64,000 bases of DNA from Colwellia piezophila ATCC BAA-637 (lineage in GTDB: Bacteria; Pseudomonadota; Gammaproteobacteria; Enterobacterales; Alteromonadaceae), in contig NZ_KB905161.1 of NCBI RefSeq assembly GCF_000378625.1, forward strand, positions 520,742 through 584,741. Direction: 5' to 3'. A program made the position numbers and the translations under genes. The notes below the pieces were generated by a model. That model was given only the letters and a program-made list of their open reading frames with translations. It made no database searches and was not told the origin of the DNA. Each line of letters starts with the position of its first letter. Position 1 is the first letter of the stretch. Of this stretch, positions 27,040 to 36,148 are shown in pieces.

Positions 27040-29174
27040 TGTTTTCGTAATTGCTCAGCTATATCAATTGATATTCTTGCAACTTCAAAAATTTCTTCCG
27101 CTGAAATGGGGCTTGCCGTACCATTTTTAATTGAATCTAAAAATAACTTAGAACAAAGTTTTTGACCTTTGTCTTGTTTCCAAAGGTTCATTTTTTTGAA
27201 TCCTTTCCAGCCAAACCCTTTTAACTTAACAAAATTATCTAACTGCAATACTTTACCCGCTGTAAATACTTCAATGCGTTCTTTAGGAAAACTAGCCGCA
27301 CCATTTGCGAAATAATGTATAGTTCCAAACGAACCATCAGCAAAACCTAAAATAATTGCGGCTTTATCTTCTGTGACTTCAACAGTATTTGTATCACCCA
27401 TCCTCCTAGCCTGCACAGACGTAATTTCACTACCAGCTAAGTAACGCATCAAATCAATAAAATGACATGCTTCTCCAATAATACGACCGCCACCAACCTC
27501 ATTATCTTGTGTCCAATGATCTGCAGGTATGCAACCCGCGTTCATTGTCATAATAAATGATTTTGGTTCCTTTATTGGATCAAGTAAAGTTTTCATTTTT
27601 TGGATGTGTGGTGAAAACCTGCGATTAAAACCAACCATTAATTTAGGCGGTTTATCTGCTTCAATGGCTTTTTCATAAGCGGATTTTACCTCTGCCAGTT
27701 CCTCAGAAGTAATTGCTAAAGGTTTTTCTACAAATACATTTTTTCCTGCTTTAAGAGCCTCTTGAACAAAGTAAGCATGGCTATTATGACGAGTAACTAT
27801 AGCAATTGTATTAATAGCCTGGTTTTCAATCATGCTTTGTGTATCAGTGGTAGCCTCTGTAAAACCAGCCTTTTCACCATGAATGGCACCATTAATTCCA
27901 CCAGAGGTCGAGATACAATGAAGCTTTGCACCTGCTTCTTTAAAAGCGGGAATTAGCACTCGTGATGCATAATTACCTGCACCAATAAAGCCAACGACAG
28001 GCTCATTACCTTCGTAGTTTGCTACGCTATTAAGTTTTATAGTTGTTTCATGGCGGCTTGCTACATCTGATTCAAATTGTAACAGTATGCCTAATGCACT
28101 TTTATCAGATGTTAGTAAGTCGTAGGCATCGCTAGCATTCTCAAACTTAAAACGGTGACTAATTAGTGGCTTAACATCAATCTGGCCCCCTGACATCATA
28201 TCTAAAATAGCTTCAAAATTTCGCTGCTGCGTCCAACGAACAAATGCCAGAGGATAATCATTACCTTGTTCTTCATAATTTGAATCATACCGACCGGGTC
28301 CATAAGAACAAGATACTTGAAAAGTTAATTCTTTTTCATAAAAATCGGCTCGACTTAATTCCAACCCGATAACGCCAACAAGAATAATACGACCACGCTT
28401 ACGACTCATACGCGCAGCTTGTGTCACTGGATCATTAGATTTAGTTGATGCTGTTATAATGACACCATCAACGCCTACGCCACGACTAAATGCCATACCG
28501 ACAGCGACAGGGTCTTCTCCTTTACCTGGGTTACAGGTCACGGCACCAAACTGCTTAGCTAAATCAAGTTTTGATTGATCAAAATCAATCGCAAGCACAC
28601 GGCAACCTTGCGCCCTAAGCATTTGAACTGTCAATAACCCAATAAGGCCAACACCAGTAACAACAAAGCATTCACCCATGGTAGGTTTAGCTAAACGAAT
28701 ACCTTGTAAGCCAATACTTGCCACTACGGTAAATGATGCTTCTTCAACACTTACATTGTCAGGGATTTTTGCGACTAAGTTTTTAGCGACTCGAACGACA
28801 TCAGCATGAGGCCCATTGGATACTACACGATCACCCACTTTAAAGTAATCGGCCCCCTTACCAACACTCTGCACAGTGCCAACATTGCAATAACCTAGAG
28901 GTAGTGGCTGTGCTAATTTTGACTTAACTGCTTCAATAGTCGTCATCACACCATCAGTCTGCATTTTCTCTAAAACCATCTTAACCTTATCAGGTTGGGC
29001 TCGCGCTTTATCAATAAAGTTAGCCTTGCCAAAATCAACTAACATGCGCTCAGTACCAGCAGAAATAAGTGTGGTGGCAGTATCTATTACTAAGTGGCCT
29101 TTAGTCGTTTGAGGCGAAGGGGCTTCAACAATACTTGAGCCCCCTTTAGCCATATCTTGTAAAATTTGTTTCAT
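27036..29174 (-). CDS. Fused zinc-type alcohol dehydrogenase and Gfo/Idh/MocA oxidoreductase
   Basis: This 712-residue two-domain enzyme has, at residues about 1-370, a medium-chain dehydrogenase (LPLGYCNVGTVQSVGKGADY and later GECFVVTGVGLIGLLTVQML). Residues about 385-712 form a Gfo/Idh/MocA domain (VVGFIGAGNYASRVLIPAF, then NVFVEKPLAI and GGGRIIGEACHFIDLMRY). The classical structural zinc Cys cluster is not evident. It is a recurring EPS-locus protein of unproven reaction, assumed to oxidise or isomerise a nucleotide sugar. It lies 12 nt after hisF2 and overlaps the heparinase-like gene, so the operon is tightly packed here. Confidence 0.9.
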   Translation of the reverse strand: MKQILQDMAKGGSSIVEAPSPQTTKGHLVIDTATTLISAGTERMLVDFGKANFIDKARAQPDKVKMVLEKMQTDGVMTTIEAVKSKLAQPLPLGYCNVGTVQSVGKGADYFKVGDRVVSNGPHADVVRVAKNLVAKIPDNVSVEEASFTVVASIGLQGIRLAKPTMGECFVVTGVGLIGLLTVQMLRAQGCRVLAIDFDQSKLDLAKQFGAVTCNPGKGEDPVAVGMAFSRGVGVDGVIITASTKSNDPVTQAARMSRKRGRIILVGVIGLELSRADFYEKELTFQVSCSYGPGRYDSNYEEQGNDYPLAFVRWTQQRNFEAILDMMSGGQIDVKPLISHRFKFENASDAYDLLTSDKSALGILLQFESDVASRHETTIKLNSVANYEGNEPVVGFIGAGNYASRVLIPAFKEAGAKLHCISTSGGINGAIHGEKAGFTEATTDTQSMIENQAINTIAIVTRHNSHAYFVQEALKAGKNVFVEKPLAITSEELAEVKSAYEKAIEADKPPKLMVGFNRRFSPHIQKMKTLLDPIKEPKSFIMTMNAGCIPADHWTQDNEVGGGRIIGEACHFIDLMRYLAGSEITSVQARRMGDTNTVEVTEDKAAIILGFADGSFGTIHYFANGAASFPKERIEVFTAGKVLQLDNFVKLKGFGWKGFKKMNLWKQDKGQKLCSKLFLDSIKNGTASPISAEEIFEVARISIDIAEQLRKQ

Positions 29175-29186
29175 TATAAATCCAAT

Positions 29187-29960
29187 TTAATTTTTTGCTA
29201 TTTCTCTTATTTTTTGTAACGCTGTTTGCGGCAGGTAGTTTATTAAAACAGCTTTGTATCGCCCTTTAAATACAAAAAGGCTTCCCGCTGAAGCTCCAAT
29301 AATCTTAAATTTAGAAACTAATTCTAAAATATCATCTGAGCTACCTGCGCCACCTAAAATGGTTAAGGGCACGCTAGTTATATTACGGATTTTCTCTGCT
29401 AAACTGATATCATAGCCCTTCATAACTCCATCATTATCAATAGAATTAATAATTAACTCACCAATACCTACTTCTTCGAGTTCTTGTATAATAAGTTCTA
29501 ACTTTTTCTTGACCTTCTTTTTACCGTTATGGGTATAAACTTCATAATTCCCAAACAAATTTTTCTTAATATCTAAGACGACAACGACACTTTGTCTACC
29601 TATAATGTCAGCCATTTCATTTAAGAGACTTAAGTTTGATAAAGCGGCACTAGAAACAGCGATTTTTTCAACACCAAGTTTTATTATTTTTTGTGCCTGC
29701 TCCGCAGTAGTTACGCCCCCCCCATAACACAATGGCATTCTACTTTCGTTTGCAAGATATTCGATCATTATATAATCAGGTTCTGCCCCATTAATGCTTG
29801 CATCAATATCAAGAACAATAAGTTCATCAACTTCTTTTTCATTAAAAATTTTAACGGCATTAATAGGGTCCCCTACATACTTAGGGTCTTTAAACTTAAC
29901 TGTTTTAACTAGTCCTTTGTTGTGGATCAACAAGCAAGGAGAAACTCTTGACCTTAACAT
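29187..29960 (-). CDS. hisF2: HisF-like subunit for acetamidino-sugar synthesis (HisF2)
   Basis: This 257-residue TIM barrel closely resembles HisF, with GGGVTTAEQ and LTILGGAGSSDDI phosphate loops. Histidine-pathway HisF has a catalytic Asp at residue 11 (CLDV); here it is Leu (PCLL), while the second Asp (VVVLDIKK) is kept. That fits the LPS branch, which with HisH2 and WbpG serves to deliver ammonia for an acetamidino group rather than to make imidazole glycerol phosphate. It overlaps hisH2 by 7 nt and follows WbpG, the same trio as in Pseudomonas aeruginosa O-antigen loci. Confidence 0.92.
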   Translation of the reverse strand: MLRSRVSPCLLIHNKGLVKTVKFKDPKYVGDPINAVKIFNEKEVDELIVLDIDASINGAEPDYIMIEYLANESRMPLCYGGGVTTAEQAQKIIKLGVEKIAVSSAALSNLSLLNEMADIIGRQSVVVVLDIKKNLFGNYEVYTHNGKKKVKKKLELIIQELEEVGIGELIINSIDNDGVMKGYDISLAEKIRNITSVPLTILGGAGSSDDILELVSKFKIIGASAGSLFVFKGRYKAVLINYLPQTALQKIREIAKN

Positions 29961-30577
29961 AGCTGCAGCCCCGCAAAATTTTCAAACAAGTTAACTCCAT
30001 TAGAATGGCTTTTTTCTGGATGGAATTGAAAGCCGAAAATATTTCCTTTATTAATTGCGCAATTAAAATTAATACCATAAGTTGTATTAAGTAATACATC
30101 GTCCATCTCTGCACAATCAAAGTAATATGAGTGTAAAAAATAAAAGCCTTTTTCATTATCAATATTATTCATTATGGGATGCTCCTTAGTAGGCTCAATC
30201 TCATTCCACCCTAAATGAGGGATTTTTGGTTTATGAGTAATACTGTTCACGTCAAAGCGTCGCACTCTTGCATTAAACCACCCTAACCCAGAGAGTTCAC
30301 CTTCATCACTTTTATTAGCCATAATCTGCATGCCGACACATACACCTAAGACTGGTATTTTCTTAATTAATATGGCTTTATCCAAGGCCTCACGCATACC
30401 AGATTCATTTAACTGAGTCATTGCTTCATCAAAAGCACCTACACCGGGTAAGATAATATGAGTTGCTTTACTCAAATCCTCTGGGTTCTTTGCAAAATAA
30501 GAGTCTACTTTTAATTTATTATAAATATTCTTAATCGCTTGAATGTTACCAGAGCCATAGTCGACAATCGCGATCAT
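29954..30577 (-). CDS. hisH2: HisH-like glutamine amidotransferase (HisH2)
   Basis: This 207-residue class I glutaminase has the nucleophile Cys in VLGVCVGMQIMA and the His/Glu pair in FGFQFHPEKSHSNG, so ammonia release should be intact. It opens MIAIVDYGSGNIQAIKNIY. Together with the HisF-like subunit and the WbpG-type protein it should supply nitrogen for converting an N-acetyl to an acetamidino group. It overlaps the downstream hisF2 by 7 nt and the upstream wbpG by 4 nt, which supports a stoichiometric complex. Confidence 0.93.
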   Translation of the reverse strand: MIAIVDYGSGNIQAIKNIYNKLKVDSYFAKNPEDLSKATHIILPGVGAFDEAMTQLNESGMREALDKAILIKKIPVLGVCVGMQIMANKSDEGELSGLGWFNARVRRFDVNSITHKPKIPHLGWNEIEPTKEHPIMNNIDNEKGFYFLHSYYFDCAEMDDVLLNTTYGINFNCAINKGNIFGFQFHPEKSHSNGVNLFENFAGLQLC

Positions 30578-31713
30578 CGCTTACCGCCTTTTTCAAGTCC
30601 CAATTTACGCATAACCTTTGCACCCAAATCATATAAATACTGCTGATTTTTATAATCTTTATAGGTTTTATTTGGTGCATCTAAATAACCTTGTAACTCT
30701 TTTGAGCTTATACCTAGTTTATTCGCTATGTAATTAAAATCATCATCGATAGTTTCTGGATCATATGCCGGGGTTTTCAGCCGTTCCAACGCCTCTTCTC
30801 GGGTCATTTGCCCTGTAACAATTAAACTAGAATATTGTACTTTCCTAGTATCGTAGCCAAACTTTTTATAGAGCCAGAACGCCTCATAAAAGCGAGTAAA
30901 ACGTGATTCAAAGTGCTTCTGTGCATAACGCTGATAACCGAAATTATCCACAAGAAATTGAGTCGCTTCTTCCTTGTCATAAGGCATAAAGTCTAATGGT
31001 TTATACAACTTAATACCCTTTATATAGGGTAAATAAATTTTATGCCAAAGGATGTTAGTAAGAGGGTAGTTTTTAAGCTTTTTTGTACCAAATTTTTTCT
31101 GTATATCTTTAATTTGACGAGCGTCAGATTGGAAATACATCCACTCAAGCGGGTTTCTTATACACTCAGTAGAATAATTACCACCCGTTAATATATGCTT
31201 GATTTTATGTTTTGCTGCGAATTTGTACATTGTGGCAAAGAAAGAATGATCTTGGGGGGTATCTGTATGTGATACTCCGGCTTTGAAAAATGAAAGTTGC
31301 AAATCCTTCATTTCTTCCCAATCAATTACTTCAGTGTAAAGATCTAGTTCTAAACGATCGACAATTTGCTCAATATTATGCACGGCTTGCTGAGAGTTCC
31401 AACCTGCATCAACATGAAAGACTAAAGGCCTTAATCCAAGCTTAACTTTCGCAAGATAAACCAAATATGAACTGTCAATTCCACCACTCATGCCAATAAT
31501 ACAATCAAAGTCCTTCCCTTTACCCTCTTTTTTTATGTCATCAGCTATTTTTGATATTTCAGCCCAACCTTTATCGTTTGGATTCCAATTTGGCTCGATA
31601 TCCTTATAGAATGTATTACAGTGGTCACATACTCCTTTTTCATCAAATTGAATTTTTGAGTCTGTTGTATCCATTACACAATTACTGCAAGTTTGGTATT
31701 TTTTTTCTCTCAT
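30574..31713 (-). CDS. wbpG: N-acetyl sugar amidotransferase (WbpG/PseA family)
   Basis: This 379-residue PP-loop ATPase has Cys pairs TCSNC and CDHC near the N-terminus that probably bind zinc or a cluster. The ATP motif is IGMSGGIDSSYL (SGGxDS). The family activates the acetamido carbonyl of a nucleotide sugar with ATP and adds ammonia supplied by HisH2/HisF2, giving an acetamidino sugar. P. aeruginosa WbpG does this in ManNAc(3NAc)A-type sugars. In this locus ManNAcA could be made by WecB and WecC, so an amidinated mannuronic derivative is plausible, though not shown. Confidence 0.93.
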   Translation of the reverse strand: MREKKYQTCSNCVMDTTDSKIQFDEKGVCDHCNTFYKDIEPNWNPNDKGWAEISKIADDIKKEGKGKDFDCIIGMSGGIDSSYLVYLAKVKLGLRPLVFHVDAGWNSQQAVHNIEQIVDRLELDLYTEVIDWEEMKDLQLSFFKAGVSHTDTPQDHSFFATMYKFAAKHKIKHILTGGNYSTECIRNPLEWMYFQSDARQIKDIQKKFGTKKLKNYPLTNILWHKIYLPYIKGIKLYKPLDFMPYDKEEATQFLVDNFGYQRYAQKHFESRFTRFYEAFWLYKKFGYDTRKVQYSSLIVTGQMTREEALERLKTPAYDPETIDDDFNYIANKLGISSKELQGYLDAPNKTYKDYKNQQYLYDLGAKVMRKLGLEKGGKR

Positions 31714-31779
31714 TTTAATTCCGCTATATAAATTTAAACGATGCTAATTCTCATTGTTTTTTAAAGTGAGATTAGAAAC

Positions 31780-32553
31780 TTATTTTCTTTTGTTTTGTTT
31801 TGTTTTGTTTTGTTTTGTTTTGTTTTGTTTTGTAAAGTAACTAGTACTTATCACATTAAGTAAGTCCAATATAAGTTTTTGTTTATCTTTCATTAAAATT
31901 GCTTTACCAACGAACTCTACATTTAGACGTACTACAGGTTCGGTATTCGATGAACGAAGTCTAAATCTCCATTCACCATCTTCATCTGTGAATTCCATAG
32001 CGATACCATCTGTTTCATCAACAAATTTAGCTAAGGAGCCTATACGCTCTTTAATAAACGCGTGGCCTGCTGCGCCATTTCCCGCATTAACAACCAATTT
32101 TAGAGGCTTCAACTTAGTAGTATCAATAAAATTTATGTCAGACTTGGCGAATGCTGATTTTAAGTTTCGTGTAATATAACGGCTTTCAGTTATGCCACTT
32201 TCTATAGGAAGTAATCAAGTCAATATTTTTTCAGCTGTATATTTTATGGCAAACCATCCTGTATCACCAGAAATGGGCTTTGAGTCATCTCGTACCAATT
32301 TCATACCATTATAATCGAGAGGATTATGAGATTCGGTAACTTCAACACCACCACATATTCAAATTTTTAGCCGCAAAATAGACTTCTTCCGTGTCTGTCA
32401 TTCCTAAATATGTAACATTGCCCCCTTCATATTGTAATCCATTTGAAAGGGCAAGCTTTAGTGATTCATAAGTTAAACGTATATCACCGCCCAGTACGAC
32501 ATTTTTTGGTTTTAACTCAAGAGCAAAAGCTCTTCCAATAGCGTAGGATACTT
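31780..32553 (-). pseudogene. manB: Phosphomannomutase (manB) relic
   Basis: Pieces of phosphomannomutase are recognisable: SYAIGRAFALELKPKNVVLG, then [20 protein letters not shown] in another frame, then VVNAGNGAAGHAFI, then RFRLRSSNTEPVVRLNVE. Between these lie a frameshift near 32345, an in-frame stop near 32216, a large internal deletion after AGHAFI, and loss of the first codons. The tail runs into the TTTTG repeat. The enzyme interconverts mannose-6-P and mannose-1-P, so GDP-mannose made by the intact manC next to it would need another mutase elsewhere in the genome. Confidence 0.92.
31788..31832. repeat. Pentanucleotide tandem repeat (TTTTG)9
   Basis: Nine uninterrupted TTTTG units run from 31788 to 31832 and are translated on the minus strand as a KQNKT-type repeat tail of the manB relic. 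Such tracts slip readily during replication. A 5-bp unit changes frame, so it could have acted as a phase switch when the gene was alive; at present it only alters a pseudogene tail. Confidence 0.95.
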
Positions 32554-32618
32554 AGTCATTTAACTATTCACCAAGCCTTCCACGAATATTATATGCTTAA
32601 AACAAGTTAAGTTAATCA

Positions 32619-34022
32619 TTACGCCCTACCATACCTATCTTCAAACCGAACAATATCATCTTCACCTAAATATCCACCAGATTGAACTTCAATAAGTTCT
32701 AATGGTATTACACCAGGATTTTCTAACGCATGAATAGTGCCAATAGGAATATAAGTTGATTCATTCTCGCGGAGTAAGAATACTTTATCACCATTAGTTA
32801 CTTTTGCAGTTCCTGATACAACAATCCAATGCTCCGCTCGATGATGATGCATTTGAATAGATAACTTTTCACCCGGTTTTACTGTAATACGCTTTACTTG
32901 ATCGCGTTTACCAACACCAATTAAATCATAATGACCCCAAGGTCGATACACTTGTCGATGTATATCAGCTTCACTTCGGCCTAGTGATTTGATCTCTTCT
33001 ACGATTTTCTTTACGTCTTGTACGCAGTCTTTATTCGCAACTAACACTGCATCTTTAGTTTCAATAACAATACAATTATCTAAACCAACAGTTGTAACTA
33101 ACTTATGCTCTGCAATAACTAAGTTATTAGACGAGTTATAACTTAATACATCACCTTTATGTACATTACCCTGATGATCTTTGTCATTTATATCCCATAT
33201 AGCAGAGAAACTACCAATATCGTTCCAACTTGCGTCTAAAGGGACAACAACAGCTGAATCTGTTTTTTCCATTACGGCATAATCAATAGAATCAGCGGGA
33301 CACTTAATAAATTCCACTTTATCAACTCTGATAAAGTCCATATCTGTAGATGTGCGAGCAATTGCTTTTTTACAAGCATTAAGAATTTTTGGGTGATGTT
33401 TTTCAAGCTCTTCAATGTAACGAGAAGCTTTAAACATAAACATACCTGAATTCCATAAATAATCGCCAGAAGACAAATATTTATTTGCAGTTTGAGCATC
33501 TGGTTTTTCAACAAACTGATTCACTACAAAAGCGTCACTTAAACATTTAGAACCTTTTTGAATGTAGCCAAAACCTGTTTCAGCATGTGTTGGTACAATA
33601 CCAAAAGTTACTAATTTACCTTTCTCGGCAATTGGGATTGACTTTTTTATTACATCCTGAAATTCGGTTTTGTTCTCAATGACATGATCTGCTGCAAGAA
33701 CAAGCATGACTGTATCAGTATTCTGTTCTATTAAAGATAGTGCTGCTAAGGCAATTGCAGGAGCAGTATTACGGCCAATGGGTTCTAAGATAATCTTGCC
33801 TAAAGAATCAATTTCTCGCATTTGTTCCGCAACAACAAATCGGTGTTCCTCATTACAAAGACAAAGAGGAGAATCAGTATCAAGTTCAGACAAACGAAGA
33901 ACAGTTTCTTGGATCATTGTGTTCTCTGATGATATTTTCAAAAATTGTTTAGGCATCGATCCCCTAGACAATGGCCAAAGTCTAGAACCGCTACCTCCAG
34001 CTAATATAATAGGAGTAATCAT
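32619..34022 (-). CDS. manC: Mannose-1-P guanylyltransferase / mannose-6-P isomerase
   Basis: This 467-residue bifunctional enzyme has the nucleotidyltransferase motif AGGSGSRLWPLSRGSMPKQF at the N-terminus and FVEKP further on. The C-terminal cupin carries YRPWGHYDLI, QMHHHRAEHW and NESTYIP, the type II mannose-6-P isomerase pattern. It makes GDP-mannose. It appears full length and uninterrupted, unlike the manB remains just downstream (66 bp away). Mannose or a derivative such as fucose, rhamnose or perosamine may be part of the repeat unit; no gmd is seen in this window. Confidence 0.95.
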   Translation of the reverse strand: MITPIILAGGSGSRLWPLSRGSMPKQFLKISSENTMIQETVLRLSELDTDSPLCLCNEEHRFVVAEQMREIDSLGKIILEPIGRNTAPAIALAALSLIEQNTDTVMLVLAADHVIENKTEFQDVIKKSIPIAEKGKLVTFGIVPTHAETGFGYIQKGSKCLSDAFVVNQFVEKPDAQTANKYLSSGDYLWNSGMFMFKASRYIEELEKHHPKILNACKKAIARTSTDMDFIRVDKVEFIKCPADSIDYAVMEKTDSAVVVPLDASWNDIGSFSAIWDINDKDHQGNVHKGDVLSYNSSNNLVIAEHKLVTTVGLDNCIVIETKDAVLVANKDCVQDVKKIVEEIKSLGRSEADIHRQVYRPWGHYDLIGVGKRDQVKRITVKPGEKLSIQMHHHRAEHWIVVSGTAKVTNGDKVFLLRENESTYIPIGTIHALENPGVIPLELIEVQSGGYLGEDDIVRFEDRYGRA

Positions 34023-34044
34023 ATAATCTCACACTCTTTAATCA

Positions 34045-35172
34045 TTAGTTAATTTCAAACGAGCTATCACTTAACATATTTATTTCGTTTCTTAATGCTT
34101 CGTATTCGCTAGTGTACATATAAATCGACCTGTCTAATGTTTTTACATTTTCTTTCCAAACATCTATTGCAGATAAGTTGATTTTGTCAAGTAACTTGGC
34201 TGTTTTTACAATGTCAATTTCATCAATTAGCAAACCAGTATGATTCTTTGAAATAAAAACACCATCATTAGAACCGAAACGAGAAATAATTGGTTTACCA
34301 AAAAAGCAACTTTCGTAAAAACGGTTTGGTCGTGCCCATTTTAAATTCCAATCATTCTCTTGAATTTCAGGATAACAGCCCCAAACGATATCTATCTCAG
34401 AGTATAATTTAGGAAGGTCATTAGGTGATTTATATTCCCCTAAATATTTGACTGATGATGACTCACAGAGCTTATCAAAGTAGTTTTTAATTTCAGAATT
34501 CCCAAAGGGTATACCTGCTAAAACAATTTCAAATTTTTCTGAATACCTATCTACCAAATACAGTAAGACCTCTAAACTCCATTGGCACCTTAACAACCCA
34601 AAATAACCAATTCTAATTTTAGAAGATGGAATAGATGGTTCTTTAACTCTAAGTTCATGCGGTTCCAATTTATTTTCTAGAACGAGACCTTTTGTTTTAA
34701 CTCCTAAAATTTTTAAATAATATTCGTTCCAAAAATCAGCTGCTGTTACAACAATCAAGCTAGCTCTATTGCAAACAAACCTATCTAATAAACGAAAAAC
34801 TTTTGCGCTTAAAGCATTTGAACACTGTATCTCTCTAATATCACCAATTTCAATGATAATCTTTTTACTTAAACCTATCTGCCCTATTAGTGCTAAAATA
34901 GCCATATCCAGACCAGAACAATATATTAAATCTGCTTTTTTAAGTTGCTTACGAACTGTAAATAGAGATTTACACATCACCAGCACTCTTTTCAGATATT
35001 GGCCATGTGCTATTTCACCTAAATAATGAATTTTTACTCTCGGTATTCTTCCATTATGATAAGGGCGTATAAAACTACAAACTTGAACATCAAACCCCTC
35101 CTCTTGAAGCATATCTATTCTCTTTGAATCTCGAGGATGTCCTATTAAAGGCAGCATTGATAATATTTTCAC
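34045..35172 (-). CDS. Glycosyltransferase, GT-B fold (family 4-like)
   Basis: This 375-residue protein starts at a GTG (translated as MKILSMLPLIGHPRDSKR). The C-terminal domain has IRIGYFGLLRCQWSLEVLLY and later NRFYESCFFGKPIISRFGSN, the usual donor-binding region of GT4-like enzymes. The N-terminal half is diverged. It is separated from the next gene by 1 nt. The bases here and up to 40.3 kb look more A+T-rich than neighbouring genes, which is common for repeat-unit genes that were exchanged horizontally. Donor and linkage are unknown. Confidence 0.85.
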   Translation of the reverse strand: MKILSMLPLIGHPRDSKRIDMLQEEGFDVQVCSFIRPYHNGRIPRVKIHYLGEIAHGQYLKRVLVMCKSLFTVRKQLKKADLIYCSGLDMAILALIGQIGLSKKIIIEIGDIREIQCSNALSAKVFRLLDRFVCNRASLIVVTAADFWNEYYLKILGVKTKGLVLENKLEPHELRVKEPSIPSSKIRIGYFGLLRCQWSLEVLLYLVDRYSEKFEIVLAGIPFGNSEIKNYFDKLCESSSVKYLGEYKSPNDLPKLYSEIDIVWGCYPEIQENDWNLKWARPNRFYESCFFGKPIISRFGSNDGVFISKNHTGLLIDEIDIVKTAKLLDKINLSAIDVWKENVKTLDRSIYMYTSEYEALRNEINMLSDSSFEIN

Positions 35173-35173
35173 T

Positions 35174-36148
35174 TTAGTTCTCTAACTTTAATAATTTGAG
35201 GAATTTGTTAAACTCTAAAGCATTTAATTTTTCCGCATCTAGCAGCGGAGAGTTAGGTAGTTTAATAGATTTTGAGTAACATTCGATAAAAACTACATTA
35301 TTAGGATAGATCTCTTTTAAACTATTGAAAAACATATTCTCATTTCCTATAACAACTTTATTACAACCTATAGCCTCAAATGCAACACCAGAGACTCTAT
35401 AATCAAAATTAACAGGATTAAAGATGGCAATAGAGTTCTCAATTAAGTTTGAATATTCTTCAAAAATATTTTTATAGATAACCCTAGAATCTGAGATATC
35501 ATATTTACATAACACCTTAGAATTTATTGATGAATCATCCATAATTCTTAATAGCGTTATTAAATCTTTCCTTTGAACACTTTTACTTGGGCAAAAATAA
35601 TAATCATCATAAAGTGCTTTCTTATTTTCAGTTTTAAGTTCTGTAAGGGGATGAATAAATGTAATGGTACTCTTTGAATATTGGCGTACCAAATGTTCAG
35701 CTATAAAAGGTAAAAAACATATATGGGTTATTTTTTTATCAATTAATTTAAATATTAACTTTCTTAAAATACTAGACAGCTTGTTGGGTACTGTATTATG
35801 TTCAAATACGAAAAACTTTCGCCTTAAGACTCGAATACATTTAGAAAAGAACAAAAAAATAGGTGGGTAATAACTAAGAAATAATATTTTATTGGGAGAT
35901 GCATTTTTTTGTAGCATTCGGTAGAGATTAAAATAAAATTCAATTTGTTCAAAAATAAATAGTTTATTTTTGCACTTAACTGAAACTATATCAACAATAT
36001 CGCTCAGTTCATCATAATCCTGCAATGAACTTTCAGGTAACATCAACTCTACTCTGAAACCATGGTTCAAAAATTTTTTTACTAAATACTTATTAAGGTT
36101 AACATGCCCTTTTACACGCATAGACTCAACCAAAGTTATATTCTTCAT
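35174..36148 (-). CDS. Putative glycosyltransferase, diverged
   Basis: This 324-residue protein has no textbook motif, but the layout MKNITLVESMRVKGHVNLNK, then FFVFEHNTVPNKLSS and VAFEAIGCNKVVIGNENM, fits a GT-B glycosyltransferase of the sort found in wzx/wzy loci. It shares a 4-nt overlap with the pyruvyltransferase gene and lies 1 nt from the neighbouring glycosyltransferase gene. A+T-rich. It could be another kind of polysaccharide enzyme; the call rests mostly on context and the general fold pattern. Confidence 0.6.
   Translation of the reverse strand: MKNITLVESMRVKGHVNLNKYLVKKFLNHGFRVELMLPESSLQDYDELSDIVDIVSVKCKNKLFIFEQIEFYFNLYRMLQKNASPNKILFLSYYPPIFLFFSKCIRVLRRKFFVFEHNTVPNKLSSILRKLIFKLIDKKITHICFLPFIAEHLVRQYSKSTITFIHPLTELKTENKKALYDDYYFCPSKSVQRKDLITLLRIMDDSSINSKVLCKYDISDSRVIYKNIFEEYSNLIENSIAIFNPVNFDYRVSGVAFEAIGCNKVVIGNENMFFNSLKEIYPNNVVFIECYSKSIKLPNSPLLDAEKLNALEFNKFLKLLKLEN

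Noticed and set aside
29905..30162. 85-codon frame inside hisH2
   Set aside because: It is out of frame with the clear hisH2 coding sequence.
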